Source of the DNA: Gammaproteobacteria bacterium
GTDB lineage: Bacteria > Pseudomonadota > Gammaproteobacteria > Nitrosococcales > Methylophagaceae
Reading direction: 5' to 3'
NCBI GenBank assembly: GCA_003645385.1
Contig: QNEY01000141.1
Coordinates: 1 to 5,199 of the forward strand
Length of the DNA: 5,199 bases
Shown: one piece after another, positions 1 to 5,199 of the stretch
Layout: each line of letters starts with the position of its first letter
Position numbering within the stretch: the first letter of the stretch is position 1
The notes under the pieces: model-generated
Databases searched by the model: none
Seen by the model: the letters and a program-made list of their open reading frames with translations, nothing else
Told to the model about the DNA's origin: nothing
Program-made: the position numbers and the translations under genes

Positions 1-40
1 CCTTAACAAAAACAGTTTATTGAGTACGTAAGTTTAATAA

Positions 41-55
41 TATCTGCGGCAGATA
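41..55. repeat. Perfect 7-bp inverted repeat around a central G
   Basis: TATCTGC, one central G, then GCAGATA form a perfect 15-base palindrome. It lies about 100 bases beyond the stop of the leftward small exported gene. With only one base between the arms it would make a poor hairpin unless the inner pairs open. No clear T-run follows on either strand, so it is not a convincing terminator. An operator-like dyad for something left of the window is equally possible. What is seen is the symmetry; the function is unknown. Confidence 0.4.
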
Positions 56-78
56 ATGGGAATGAAAGACGTTACTGT

Positions 79-117
79 GAAGCTACGGCCAACGCCGTTA
101 ACCTTCATTATTAATGA
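79..117. repeat. Two adjacent inverted repeats in the left intergenic region
   Basis: ACGGC (85-89), loop CAAC, GCCGT (94-98) form a 5-bp stem. It can extend imperfectly through GAAG (79-82) pairing with CTTC (103-106). Directly next to it TCATTA, T, TAATGA (105-117) is a perfect 6-bp odd palindrome. Neither is followed by a good T-tract. They may be degenerate terminator or processing structures at the end of the leftward transcript, or chance in AT-rich DNA. Apart from these, the palindrome at 41-55 and the weak hairpin at 129-144, I see nothing in positions 1-156. Confidence 0.3.
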
Positions 118-123
118 GACTAA

Positions 124-148
124 ATAATACCGATCAATTCCGGTGTTT
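124..148 (-). terminator. Weak candidate terminator after the leftward pair
   Basis: On the minus strand, just after the TAA of the small exported gene, ACCGG and TCGGT form a 5-bp stem (including one G-U pair) around a 6-base loop, followed by ATTATTTA. The stem is short and the U-tract is interrupted, so this is a weak intrinsic terminator at best. Its position right after the last leftward gene is the main argument for it. Confidence 0.2.
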
Positions 149-156
149 CAAGGTAA

Positions 157-516
157 TTAAAACTTGATTCTGAATTGGGCCGGTGCTTGGGTATCACCAA
201 GTTCAGACCGATTTCTGTTCGTATTATATTGTTGCTCATGTCGGATTTGCATTTCTTCGTAGCTGGGATCATAGCCATATCGGATACGGCCCTGTGGTTG
301 ATCCTCTGGCGACCGCCAATCATAGTCACTGGTGGGTGAGTCACGCCAGTCATTACCACCACCGATTTCTACTGGATCATAATTATCGTAGCTTGTTGAT
401 GGTAGTATGAGTTCGGTACCATTGTGGGCTAAAACAATAGTCGAGGCGAGCAAAAATACCAACGAAGTTAATGGCCGGTATTCAGTAGTATTATTGAATT
501 TCATGATGTTAAACAT
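157..516 (-). CDS. Small exported protein of unknown function
   Basis: I do not recognise this 119-residue protein. Residues 16-30 are a hydrophobic stretch preceded by an Arg and ending in V-L-A before H31, as in a Sec signal peptide cut by signal peptidase I, so a periplasmic or secreted location is inferred. The mature part (about 89 residues) is hydrophilic and rich in Tyr, Asp, Arg and Gln. It contains a short internal repeat, DWRDSP (56-61) and DWRSP (66-70), then RIRYGYDPSYEEM (77-89), and it ends in an alternating FRIKF. No cysteine or transmembrane segment remains after cleavage. The start ATG overlaps the stop of the upstream solute-binding protein gene (TAATG), which suggests translational coupling. 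A second in-frame ATG at residue 5 (504) would leave a shorter n-region and is equally compatible with export. No strong Shine-Dalgarno precedes either start. Reality as a gene is supported by the overlap and signal peptide; the function is unknown. Confidence 0.7.
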   Translation of the reverse strand: MFNIMKFNNTTEYRPLTSLVFLLASTIVLAHNGTELILPSTSYDNYDPVEIGGGNDWRDSPTSDYDWRSPEDQPQGRIRYGYDPSYEEMQIRHEQQYNTNRNRSELGDTQAPAQFRIKF

Positions 517-1304
517 TATTCAGCTTCTTGGTTCCAATCAAGAGTTTTGAACCAGTGTTTGTGAGCAGTGGAAAGCCATTTATCTGCAGTTCTGGCAGTG
601 ATCCAAGTATTAAGGAAGTTCAACCATTCCTGCTCGCCTTTATTTACACCAAAACCAGCTCGGTATGAAACTAGAGGTTTTGATAGAGGCATATCTACTT
701 TGTCCGGGTTACGCAGAGCTAAGAATTCCGGTTGTGGTGAATCACTTACATAGGCGTGGGCTTTGCCATCTACAACAGCTTGACTAGCTTCATCTGGTGT
801 TGGAACAGCATTGATTTTAGCCTTAGCAAATAGGCGCTTTACTAAATCATGAGATACGGTTCCTGATACAACAGTGAAAATAACATCAGGCTGATTTAGT
901 TGTTCAAAATCGTTGATATCTTTAGTTAATTTGGTGTTGGTGGCTAAAGAAAGACCTGAATGTGCATAGGGTTGAGAAAAGCTTATCTTCAATGCTCGTT
1001 CTGGTGTAATTGCCATACCACCAGCGATAATATCAATCTCGCCTTTTCTAAGTGCCGTGATAATATTTTCCCATTTATAGATGATAAATTCTGGTTTAAC
1101 ACCCATATCTTGGGCAATTTTTGTAGCCACATCAATTTCAAAACCTGAAAGCTGTCCTGACTCATCCTGCATAGTCCAGGGCTCAAACAAGGAAACCCCA
1201 ACTTTTAACGTTCCTCGCTCGAGGATACTGTCCACGGTGTCAGCATAGCAATTGATAGACAAACTCAGTAGTAAAGTAAATAGTAAAAATAGTTTCTTAA
1301 TCAT
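516..1304 (-). CDS. Periplasmic family 3 solute-binding protein, probably amino-acid binding
   Basis: This 262-residue protein has the length and architecture of the bacterial extracellular solute-binding protein family 3 (SBP_bac_3, PBPb fold), which captures amino acids or similar small ligands in the periplasm. The signal peptide is KK then a Leu/Phe-rich core (5-18), with likely cleavage at CYA-D (21/22). The Cys at 19 is preceded by Asn, which does not fit a lipobox. Family landmarks are RGTLKVGV (30-37), GFEIDVATKIAQDMGV (54-69), the ligand-facing TPERALKISFSQPY region (100-113) with Arg103 as the expected carboxylate clamp, SGTV (147-150), and Asp188 in AYVSDSP, the expected alpha-amino contact. 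Together these argue for a functional amino-acid-type pocket. No permease or ATPase gene lies beside it here, so it is an orphan in this window. Periplasmic cyclohexadienyl dehydratase-like proteins share the fold and a similar HW-containing C-terminus, so an enzymatic role is an alternative. The ATG at 1304 is preceded by a modest GAGAG ribosome site. Family assignment is secure; the ligand is unknown. Confidence 0.9.
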   Translation of the reverse strand: MIKKLFLLFTLLLSLSINCYADTVDSILERGTLKVGVSLFEPWTMQDESGQLSGFEIDVATKIAQDMGVKPEFIIYKWENIITALRKGEIDIIAGGMAITPERALKISFSQPYAHSGLSLATNTKLTKDINDFEQLNQPDVIFTVVSGTVSHDLVKRLFAKAKINAVPTPDEASQAVVDGKAHAYVSDSPQPEFLALRNPDKVDMPLSKPLVSYRAGFGVNKGEQEWLNFLNTWITARTADKWLSTAHKHWFKTLDWNQEAE

Positions 1305-1341
1305 TGTTAACTCTCAGATTTAATTCAGCCAGAAATTACTG

Positions 1342-1371
1342 ACGATAATTTTTGTGCGGCTATTGTATCAA
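1342..1371 (-). promoter_or_regulatory. Possible sigma-70 promoter for the leftward solute-binding protein unit
   Basis: Read on the minus strand, TTGATA (1371-1366, five of six matches to TTGACA) is followed after 18 bases by TATCGT (1347-1342, four of six matches to TATAAT). The start codon lies about 37 bases further on. Position and -35 quality are reasonable; the -10 is weak. It overlaps the candidate rightward promoter, so the two directions may compete. Confidence 0.3.
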
Positions 1372-1380
1372 GGATATATA
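1352..1380 (+). promoter_or_regulatory. Possible sigma-70 promoter for leuS-lptE-holA
   Basis: TTGTGC (1352-1357), a 17-base spacer and TATATA (1375-1380) are a plausible but weak promoter pair in the divergent region. An alternative is TTGTAT (1363-1368) with TATGTT (1385-1390) at a 16-base spacing. Either would give a leader of roughly 135-150 bases before the leuS start at 1534, long enough to hold the short ORF and purine-rich sequence described separately. Confidence 0.22.
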
Positions 1381-1426
1381 GCTTTATGTTATTCACCGTA
1401 TTTATTTCAGTAGGTGACTAGTTAAG

Positions 1427-1477
1427 ATGTATAAATTTGGATTTTTCATGTCCACAATAAGGAGGATTTTCTTTTAG
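1427..1477 (+). other. Possible 16-codon leader ORF upstream of leuS
   Basis: ATG at 1427 opens a 16-codon frame, MYKFGFFMSTIRRIFF, ending in TAG at 1475-1477. An AGGTGA (1412-1417) sits 9 bases before the ATG and could act as a ribosome site. Five of sixteen residues are Phe and none is Leu, so a classic leucine-attenuation peptide is not supported. Codons ATA-AGG-AGG (residues 11-13), rare in many enterics, coincide with the strong AAGGAGG motif, so ribosomes translating this ORF would cover that motif. The frame stops two bases before an in-frame upstream ATG of leuS (1480). It could be a regulatory leader or chance; nothing beyond the ribosome site and spacing supports expression. Confidence 0.2.
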
Positions 1478-1482
1478 CGATG
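1459..1482 (+). promoter_or_regulatory. Perfect Shine-Dalgarno sequence with an in-frame upstream ATG for leuS
   Basis: AAGGAGG (1459-1465) is a full anti-16S match, the strongest in the leader. No ATG, GTG or TTG occurs at the usual 5-9 base spacing. The first start codon is ATG at 1480, 14 bases away, in frame with leuS; it would add 18 residues (MRWVRYPCRLYVHSKRII). The ATG is exactly the loop of a small hairpin, AGCG (1476-1479) pairing with CGCT (1483-1486), extendable by G-U pairs. Family alignment favours the ATG at 1534, which has only a weak AAAAGAA (1522-1528) before it. The motif is certain; its role in start choice is not. Confidence 0.4.
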
Positions 1483-1533
1483 CGCTGGGTACGGTATCCT
1501 TGTCGTCTTTACGTTCATAGCAAAAGAATAATC

Positions 1534-3990
1534 ATGCAACAAGAATATCGCCCATCCGAGATCGAACAATCTGTCCAGCAGTTATGGCGTGATCAAAATA
1601 CCTTTCGTGCCTCGGAAGATTTAACTAAAGAGAAATATTACTGTCTAGCAATGTTTCCATACCCTAGCGGTCAGTTACATATGGGGCATGTACGAAATTA
1701 CACTATTGGAGATGTGATTTCACGCTACCAGCGTATGCAGGGTAAAAATGTATTACAGCCTATGGGTTGGGATGCATTTGGTTTGCCGGCAGAAAATGCA
1801 GCAATTAAAAATAAGGTTCCTCCCGCTTCTTGGACTTATGACAATATTGATTATATGCGTACCCAATTACAACGATTGGGTTTGGGCTACGATTGGGAGC
1901 GTGAATTGGCAACTTGTACACCAGAATATTATCGCTGGGAACAATGGTTATTTACTCGGCTGTTTAAAAAAGGCTTAGTCTATAAAAAAACTGCAGCTGT
2001 AAATTGGTGCCCAGTTGATAACACTGTACTTGCTAATGAGCAGGTTATTGATGGCTGTTGTTGGCGTTGTGATACGCCAGTAGAAAAACGTGAAATTCCA
2101 CAGTGGTTTATGAAGATCACTGATTATGCTGAAGAGTTGTTAGATGATCTGGACCAATTAACAGGCTGGCCAGAACAAGTTCGCACTATGCAAGCTAACT
2201 GGATTGGACGTTCGGAAGGTTTACAAATTCAATTTGGAATTGCTGATAGTGATGACACTCTAGCGGTGTATACCACTCGACCAGACACTTTGATGGGAGT
2301 GAGTTATGTTGCTGTGGCCGCAGAGCATCCCTTGGCATTAAAGGCAGCAGAATCAAATGCTGACTTACAGGCCTTTATTACTGAATGTCGTAAGATGGAA
2401 ACATCTGAAGAAGCAGTGGAAACTGCCGACAAAAAAGGTGTTGCAACAGGTTTGATGGCTATTCATCCGGTGACTGGTGAACAAGTACCTGTATGGGCCG
2501 CTAACTTTGTGTTGATGGGGTACGGTACTGGTGCCGTGATGTCAGTTCCTGCTCATGATCAACGTGATTATGAATTTGCCCAAAAATATGGTTTGGCTAT
2601 TAATCAGGTTATTGAGCCTATTAATGATGTTAATTGTGATTTAACGCAGGCAGCATTTACCGACAAGGGTAGATTAATTAACTCCGAACAATTCAGTGAT
2701 TTAAGCTCGGGAGAGTCATTTGATGCCATTGCTGATTTTTTAGAAAAACAGGATAAAGGTGAACGGCAGGTAAATTACCGTTTACGTGATTGGGGTGTGT
2801 CGCGCCAGCGTTATTGGGGCACACCTATTCCGATTATCAATTGTCCTGATTGTGGTGCAGTTCCTGTCCCTGAGCAAGATTTACCAGTACGATTGCCAGA
2901 AGATGTAATTGTTGATGGTAGTGGTTCGCCAATTAAATCGATGCCTGAGTTTTATCAATGTGCCTGTCCACAATGTGGCAGTGATGCCGAGCGCGAAACA
3001 GATACCTTTGATACCTTCTTTGAATCATCATGGTATTACGCACGATTTACTTGTCCTGATAATGATAAAGCAATGTTAGATGAACGAGCCGATTACTGGT
3101 TGCCTGTTGATCAATATATTGGTGGTATCGAACATGCAGTATTACATTTGTTATACGCACGATTTTTTCATAAATTAATGCGTGATGAAGGGTTGGTATC
3201 GGGAGATGAGCCATTTAAAAACCTACTGACACAGGGTATGGTGTTGAAAGACGGTACCAAAATGTCGAAGTCAAAAGGTAATACGGTTGATCCACAAGCA
3301 TTGATTGATCAATATGGTGCTGATACCGCACGGTTGTTTACCATGTTTGCTGCACCACCAGAACAATCATTAGAGTGGTCTGATAAAGCTGTTGAAGGCT
3401 CCTATCGCTTTTTGAATCGCCTATGGCGTTCCGTACAAGAGCATCTGGAACAAGGCAATGTAGTTGAGCTTGATGTTGATAATTTAACGGATGAATTGAA
3501 GGCATTGCGCAGACAAACGCATCAAACGATAGCAAAAGTAACTGATGATATTGGTCGTCGCCATACCTTTAATACTGCTATTGCTGTAGTAATGGAGTTG
3601 ATGAACTCCTTGGGTAAATTAACTGAGAGCAGTGAGCAGGCACGGGCAGTTGTACAAGAAGCATTGGAAAAAGTAGTATTGATGTTATCGCCGATTACCC
3701 CACATATCAGCCACCAGTTATGGCAGTTTTTAGGACATGAGGATGCGGTAGTGAATGTCGCGTGGCCTGATGTAGATGAAACAGCATTGGTACAAGATAA
3801 AATTGAACTGATGGTTCAGGTCAATGGTAAGCTACGTTCTAAAGTATTGGTTGCTGCTAATGCAGATAAAGAATCAATAGAATTAATGGCCTTAGCAGAT
3901 GATAATGTAAAACGATTTATTGATGGTAAGGAAATTCGTAAAGTGATTGTGGTGCCAGGACGACTTATTAATATCGTAGCTGCAGGATAA
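1534..3990 (+). CDS. leuS: Leucyl-tRNA synthetase (EC 6.1.1.4)
   Basis: Cytoplasmic class I aminoacyl-tRNA synthetase that charges tRNA-Leu with leucine using ATP and hydrolyses mischarged tRNA. The 818 residues are complete. Landmarks: HMGH (49-52, HIGH motif); a zinc module with Cys159, Cys176 and Cys179; the CP1 editing domain (about 220-415) with TTRPDT (247-252) and Asp342/Asp345, the expected editing residues; YRLRDWGVSRQRYWG (415-429); KMSKS (576-580); the anticodon-binding helical region (about 620-745); and a C-terminal domain with VQVNGK (761-766) ending KVIVVPGRLINIV. Start chosen at 1534 because MQQEYRPSEIE aligns with the E. coli N-terminus (MQEQYRPEEIE); an upstream in-frame ATG at 1480 would add 18 residues. 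It is about 42 residues shorter than E. coli LeuRS (860), because only KDGT separates QGMVL from KMSKS: the leucine-specific domain is absent. CxxC pairs at 437/440 and 478/481 suggest an additional metal site that E. coli lacks. First gene of the operon with lptE and holA. Confidence 0.98.
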   Translation: MQQEYRPSEIEQSVQQLWRDQNTFRASEDLTKEKYYCLAMFPYPSGQLHMGHVRNYTIGDVISRYQRMQGKNVLQPMGWDAFGLPAENAAIKNKVPPASWTYDNIDYMRTQLQRLGLGYDWERELATCTPEYYRWEQWLFTRLFKKGLVYKKTAAVNWCPVDNTVLANEQVIDGCCWRCDTPVEKREIPQWFMKITDYAEELLDDLDQLTGWPEQVRTMQANWIGRSEGLQIQFGIADSDDTLAVYTTRPDTLMGVSYVAVAAEHPLALKAAESNADLQAFITECRKMETSEEAVETADKKGVATGLMAIHPVTGEQVPVWAANFVLMGYGTGAVMSVPAHDQRDYEFAQKYGLAINQVIEPINDVNCDLTQAAFTDKGRLINSEQFSDLSSGESFDAIADFLEKQDKGERQVNYRLRDWGVSRQRYWGTPIPIINCPDCGAVPVPEQDLPVRLPEDVIVDGSGSPIKSMPEFYQCACPQCGSDAERETDTFDTFFESSWYYARFTCPDNDKAMLDERADYWLPVDQYIGGIEHAVLHLLYARFFHKLMRDEGLVSGDEPFKNLLTQGMVLKDGTKMSKSKGNTVDPQALIDQYGADTARLFTMFAAPPEQSLEWSDKAVEGSYRFLNRLWRSVQEHLEQGNVVELDVDNLTDELKALRRQTHQTIAKVTDDIGRRHTFNTAIAVVMELMNSLGKLTESSEQARAVVQEALEKVVLMLSPITPHISHQLWQFLGHEDAVVNVAWPDVDETALVQDKIELMVQVNGKLRSKVLVAANADKESIELMALADDNVKRFIDGKEIRKVIVVPGRLINIVAAG

Positions 3991-3992
3991 TT

Positions 3993-3997
3993 AAGGA
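3993..3997 (+). promoter_or_regulatory. Ribosome binding site that sets the lptE start
   Basis: AAGGA lies 8 bases before ATG 4006, an ideal spacing. The in-frame TTG at 4000 is only 2 bases away and ATG 4009 is 11 away, so 4006 is the preferred start. Confidence 0.7.
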
Positions 3998-4005
3998 TTT
4001 TGCTC

Positions 4006-4500
4006 ATGATGCGTTCTCAATCGAGTGTGTTTATTATTTTTATGTTGATTATGTTAGCCGGCTGTGGCTTTCATTTGCGAGGTACAGCTATAATACCTGA
4101 TGACTTAAAAGTCATTTATATACAAGGTGTTGATACGAATAAGAGCTTAGGTCTAGAACTTAAAAATAGTTTGATACGTAATGGAGTTACTGTTGTTAAT
4201 GACTATCAAAAGGATAGTGCTATTTTGACAATTCTGGAAAATAAGGTTGAACGCCGTGTGTTATCTGTTGGTAGTGATGCTAAAGTTAATGAATATGAAT
4301 TATTTGGTTTTGTTAAATTTAAAGTCAATGATGCCGAAGGGCAGTTATTAAGTGACCAGCAACGAGTGGAAGCACGCCGTAGTTTCCAGTTTGATCAAAA
4401 CCAGGTTTTAGGAAGTATCGAAGAAGGTAGCGAATTACGCCAACAACTTGACCAGCAATTAGTACAAAGTATATTACGTCGCCTTGCAGCGATAAAATAA
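4006..4500 (+). CDS. lptE: LPS-assembly outer-membrane lipoprotein LptE (formerly RlpB)
   Basis: LptE is the lipoprotein that plugs and helps fold the LptD beta-barrel, together forming the outer-membrane translocon that inserts lipopolysaccharide into the outer leaflet. The 164-residue product has a short signal with hydrophobic core VFIIFMLIM (8-16) and lipobox L-A-G-C, with Cys20 as the lipidated residue. Gly follows the Cys, so there is no Asp+2 inner-membrane retention signal. Directly after comes GFHLRG (21-26), the hallmark start of mature LptE (CGWHLRD in E. coli). The rest matches the compact alpha/beta LptE fold in length and ends with a C-terminal helix rich in Gln and Arg. It is a little shorter than E. 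coli LptE (193). It starts 15 bases after leuS, and its TAA shares one base with the holA ATG, consistent with the conserved leuS-lptE-holA operon. Identification rests on the lipobox motif plus this context. Confidence 0.95.
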   Translation: MMRSQSSVFIIFMLIMLAGCGFHLRGTAIIPDDLKVIYIQGVDTNKSLGLELKNSLIRNGVTVVNDYQKDSAILTILENKVERRVLSVGSDAKVNEYELFGFVKFKVNDAEGQLLSDQQRVEARRSFQFDQNQVLGSIEEGSELRQQLDQQLVQSILRRLAAIK

Positions 4501-5199
4501 TGCGACTTCGTTCAGAACAAATAACGGGGCATTTAGAAAAAGAGTTATTTCCTGTTTATTTGGTCTTTGGTGATGAACAGATGTTGGTTGAAGAAACCAG
4601 TGATCTGATTCGGCAACATGTACGCAAGCATGGCGCTGATGATCGTCAAGTTTGGCATGTGGAAGGTCGTTTTAACTGGTCAGAAATACAATGGCAAGAA
4701 CAGACTATGTCACTGTTTGCTAGCCAACGTTTATTGGAAGTTCGATTACCGTCCGGCTCACCGGGTAAAGATGGTGGTGAAGCCTTACGGCACTATGTTG
4801 ATAATCCCCCAGCTGATACAACCTTATTAATTATTAGCGGCAAGATTGATACGCGATCTCAAAAAAGTAAATGGTTTACTGAACTTGATAAGCTTGGAGC
4901 AACTCTTCCTGTCTGGCCTATTGATCTGGCAAAGTTGCCAGGTTGGATTTTGCAGAGTATGCAACAACGAGGTTTGAAGGTAAGTCAAAAGATTGCACAA
5001 TTAATTGCTGAACGTGTTGAAGGCAATTTGTTTGCTGCTTCACAGGAAATTGAAAAATTACAGTTACTGTGTCCAACGGGTGAGGTTGATGAACAGACGG
5101 TGTTGGATTCTGTGGCAGATAATGCCCGTTTTGAAGCATTTGGTTTGATGGATACTGTCTTTTCAGGCCAAGCAGCAAAGATCCCACGTATGATTAGCC
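4500..5199 (+). CDS. holA: DNA polymerase III delta subunit (HolA), 3' end outside the window
   Basis: HolA is the delta subunit of the clamp loader, the subunit that binds and opens the beta sliding clamp during replication. The ATG at 4500 overlaps the lptE stop by one base (TAATG). No clear Shine-Dalgarno precedes it, so reinitiation after lptE is likely. The frame stays open for 233 codons to the window edge, about two thirds of the E. coli protein (343 residues). Recognisable parts are the N-terminal FPVYLVFGDEQMLVEE segment (17-32), matching the delta YLLLGNDPLLLQE region, with a degenerate nucleotide-binding site as is typical for delta; TMSLFASQRLLEVRLPSG (in E. coli AMSLFASRQ), the region associated with clamp contact; VEGNLFAASQEIEKLQLL, matching YEGNLLALAQALERLSLL; and the start of the DNA pol III delta C-terminal region (NARFEAFGLMDTVF). 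No frameshift or internal stop is visible. Missing is the C-terminal helical collar domain that holds the subunit in the pentamer. Confidence 0.95.
   Translation, partial: MRLRSEQITGHLEKELFPVYLVFGDEQMLVEETSDLIRQHVRKHGADDRQVWHVEGRFNWSEIQWQEQTMSLFASQRLLEVRLPSGSPGKDGGEALRHYVDNPPADTTLLIISGKIDTRSQKSKWFTELDKLGATLPVWPIDLAKLPGWILQSMQQRGLKVSQKIAQLIAERVEGNLFAASQEIEKLQLLCPTGEVDEQTVLDSVADNARFEAFGLMDTVFSGQAAKIPRMIS

Noticed and set aside
34..108. Minus-strand 24-codon ORF beginning MKVNGVGRS
   Set aside because: No ribosome site, composition unremarkable, and it reads straight through the palindromes.
56..127. Plus-strand mini-ORF of 23 codons (ATG 56 or ATG 62 to TAA 127)
   Set aside because: No ribosome site, no promoter evident, and the frame runs through the inverted repeats; the length is expected by chance.
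120..362. Minus-strand 80-residue ORF overlapping the small exported protein gene
   Set aside because: It is in another frame of a gene that has a signal peptide and a coupled start; no start context or recognisable motif of its own.
183..410. Plus-strand 75-residue His/Tyr-rich ORF
   Set aside because: It is antisense to the exported protein gene; its His richness comes from reading the complement of the Asp/Tyr/Trp-rich codons.
1247..1304. Lipoprotein signal at Cys19 of the solute-binding protein
   Set aside because: The residues before the Cys are Ser-Ile-Asn; Asn at -1 does not fit a lipobox, and a good signal peptidase I site (CYA-D) follows.
1305..1533. T-box or leucine-codon attenuator before leuS
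   Set aside because: No T-box-like conserved sequence, no run of Leu codons, and no strong stem with a following T-tract; the short ORF is Phe-rich instead.
4618..4830. Plus-strand 70-residue ORF inside holA
   Set aside because: It lies wholly within the holA frame, which matches the delta subunit throughout.
4918..5187. Minus-strand 89-residue ORF
   Set aside because: It is antisense to holA, with no signal, motif or start context.
1..5199. Search for mobile elements, CRISPR, toxin-antitoxin or defence systems
   Set aside because: No transposase, regular repeat array, tRNA or defence motif was seen; the window is housekeeping and envelope genes.

Overview
The window looks like chromosomal DNA from an AT-leaning gammaproteobacterium. 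The basis is the gene order leuS-lptE-holA, which is the housekeeping order known from Gammaproteobacteria, together with an LptE lipoprotein (so an LPS-bearing outer membrane) and a LeuRS that matches my memory of the E. coli protein residue for residue through the first ~430 positions. I cannot name a genus. LeuRS has no leucine-specific insertion before KMSKS and has an extra set of cysteines. This recalls the compact LeuRS of groups such as Francisella more than that of enterics, but I am comparing from memory only.

Layout. Positions 1-156 carry no convincing gene. They hold several short inverted repeats and a weak candidate terminator for the leftward transcript. Positions 157-1304 are a leftward two-gene unit: a periplasmic family 3 solute-binding protein (1304 to 516), then, overlapping by one base (TAATG), a 119-residue small exported protein I do not recognise. 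Positions 1305-1533 are a divergent control region of 229 bases. It contains possible promoters in both directions, a phenylalanine-rich 16-codon leader ORF, and a perfect AAGGAGG sequence that does not fit the homology-supported leuS start. Positions 1534-5199 are the rightward operon: leuS (leucyl-tRNA synthetase), lptE (LPS assembly lipoprotein) and holA (DNA polymerase III delta subunit, cut off by the window's right end). Spacing is tight: 15 bases between leuS and lptE, and a one-base overlap between lptE and holA.

The rightward genes serve translation, outer-membrane biogenesis and replication. They are probably co-transcribed rather than parts of one pathway. The leftward pair looks like an envelope unit: a ligand-binding protein without any transporter genes in view, coupled to a small secreted partner of unknown role. 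I see no mobile element, CRISPR array, tRNA, rRNA or defence system. The window is mostly ordinary. The parts most worth a second look are the leuS leader/start region and the uncharacterised coupled exported protein.
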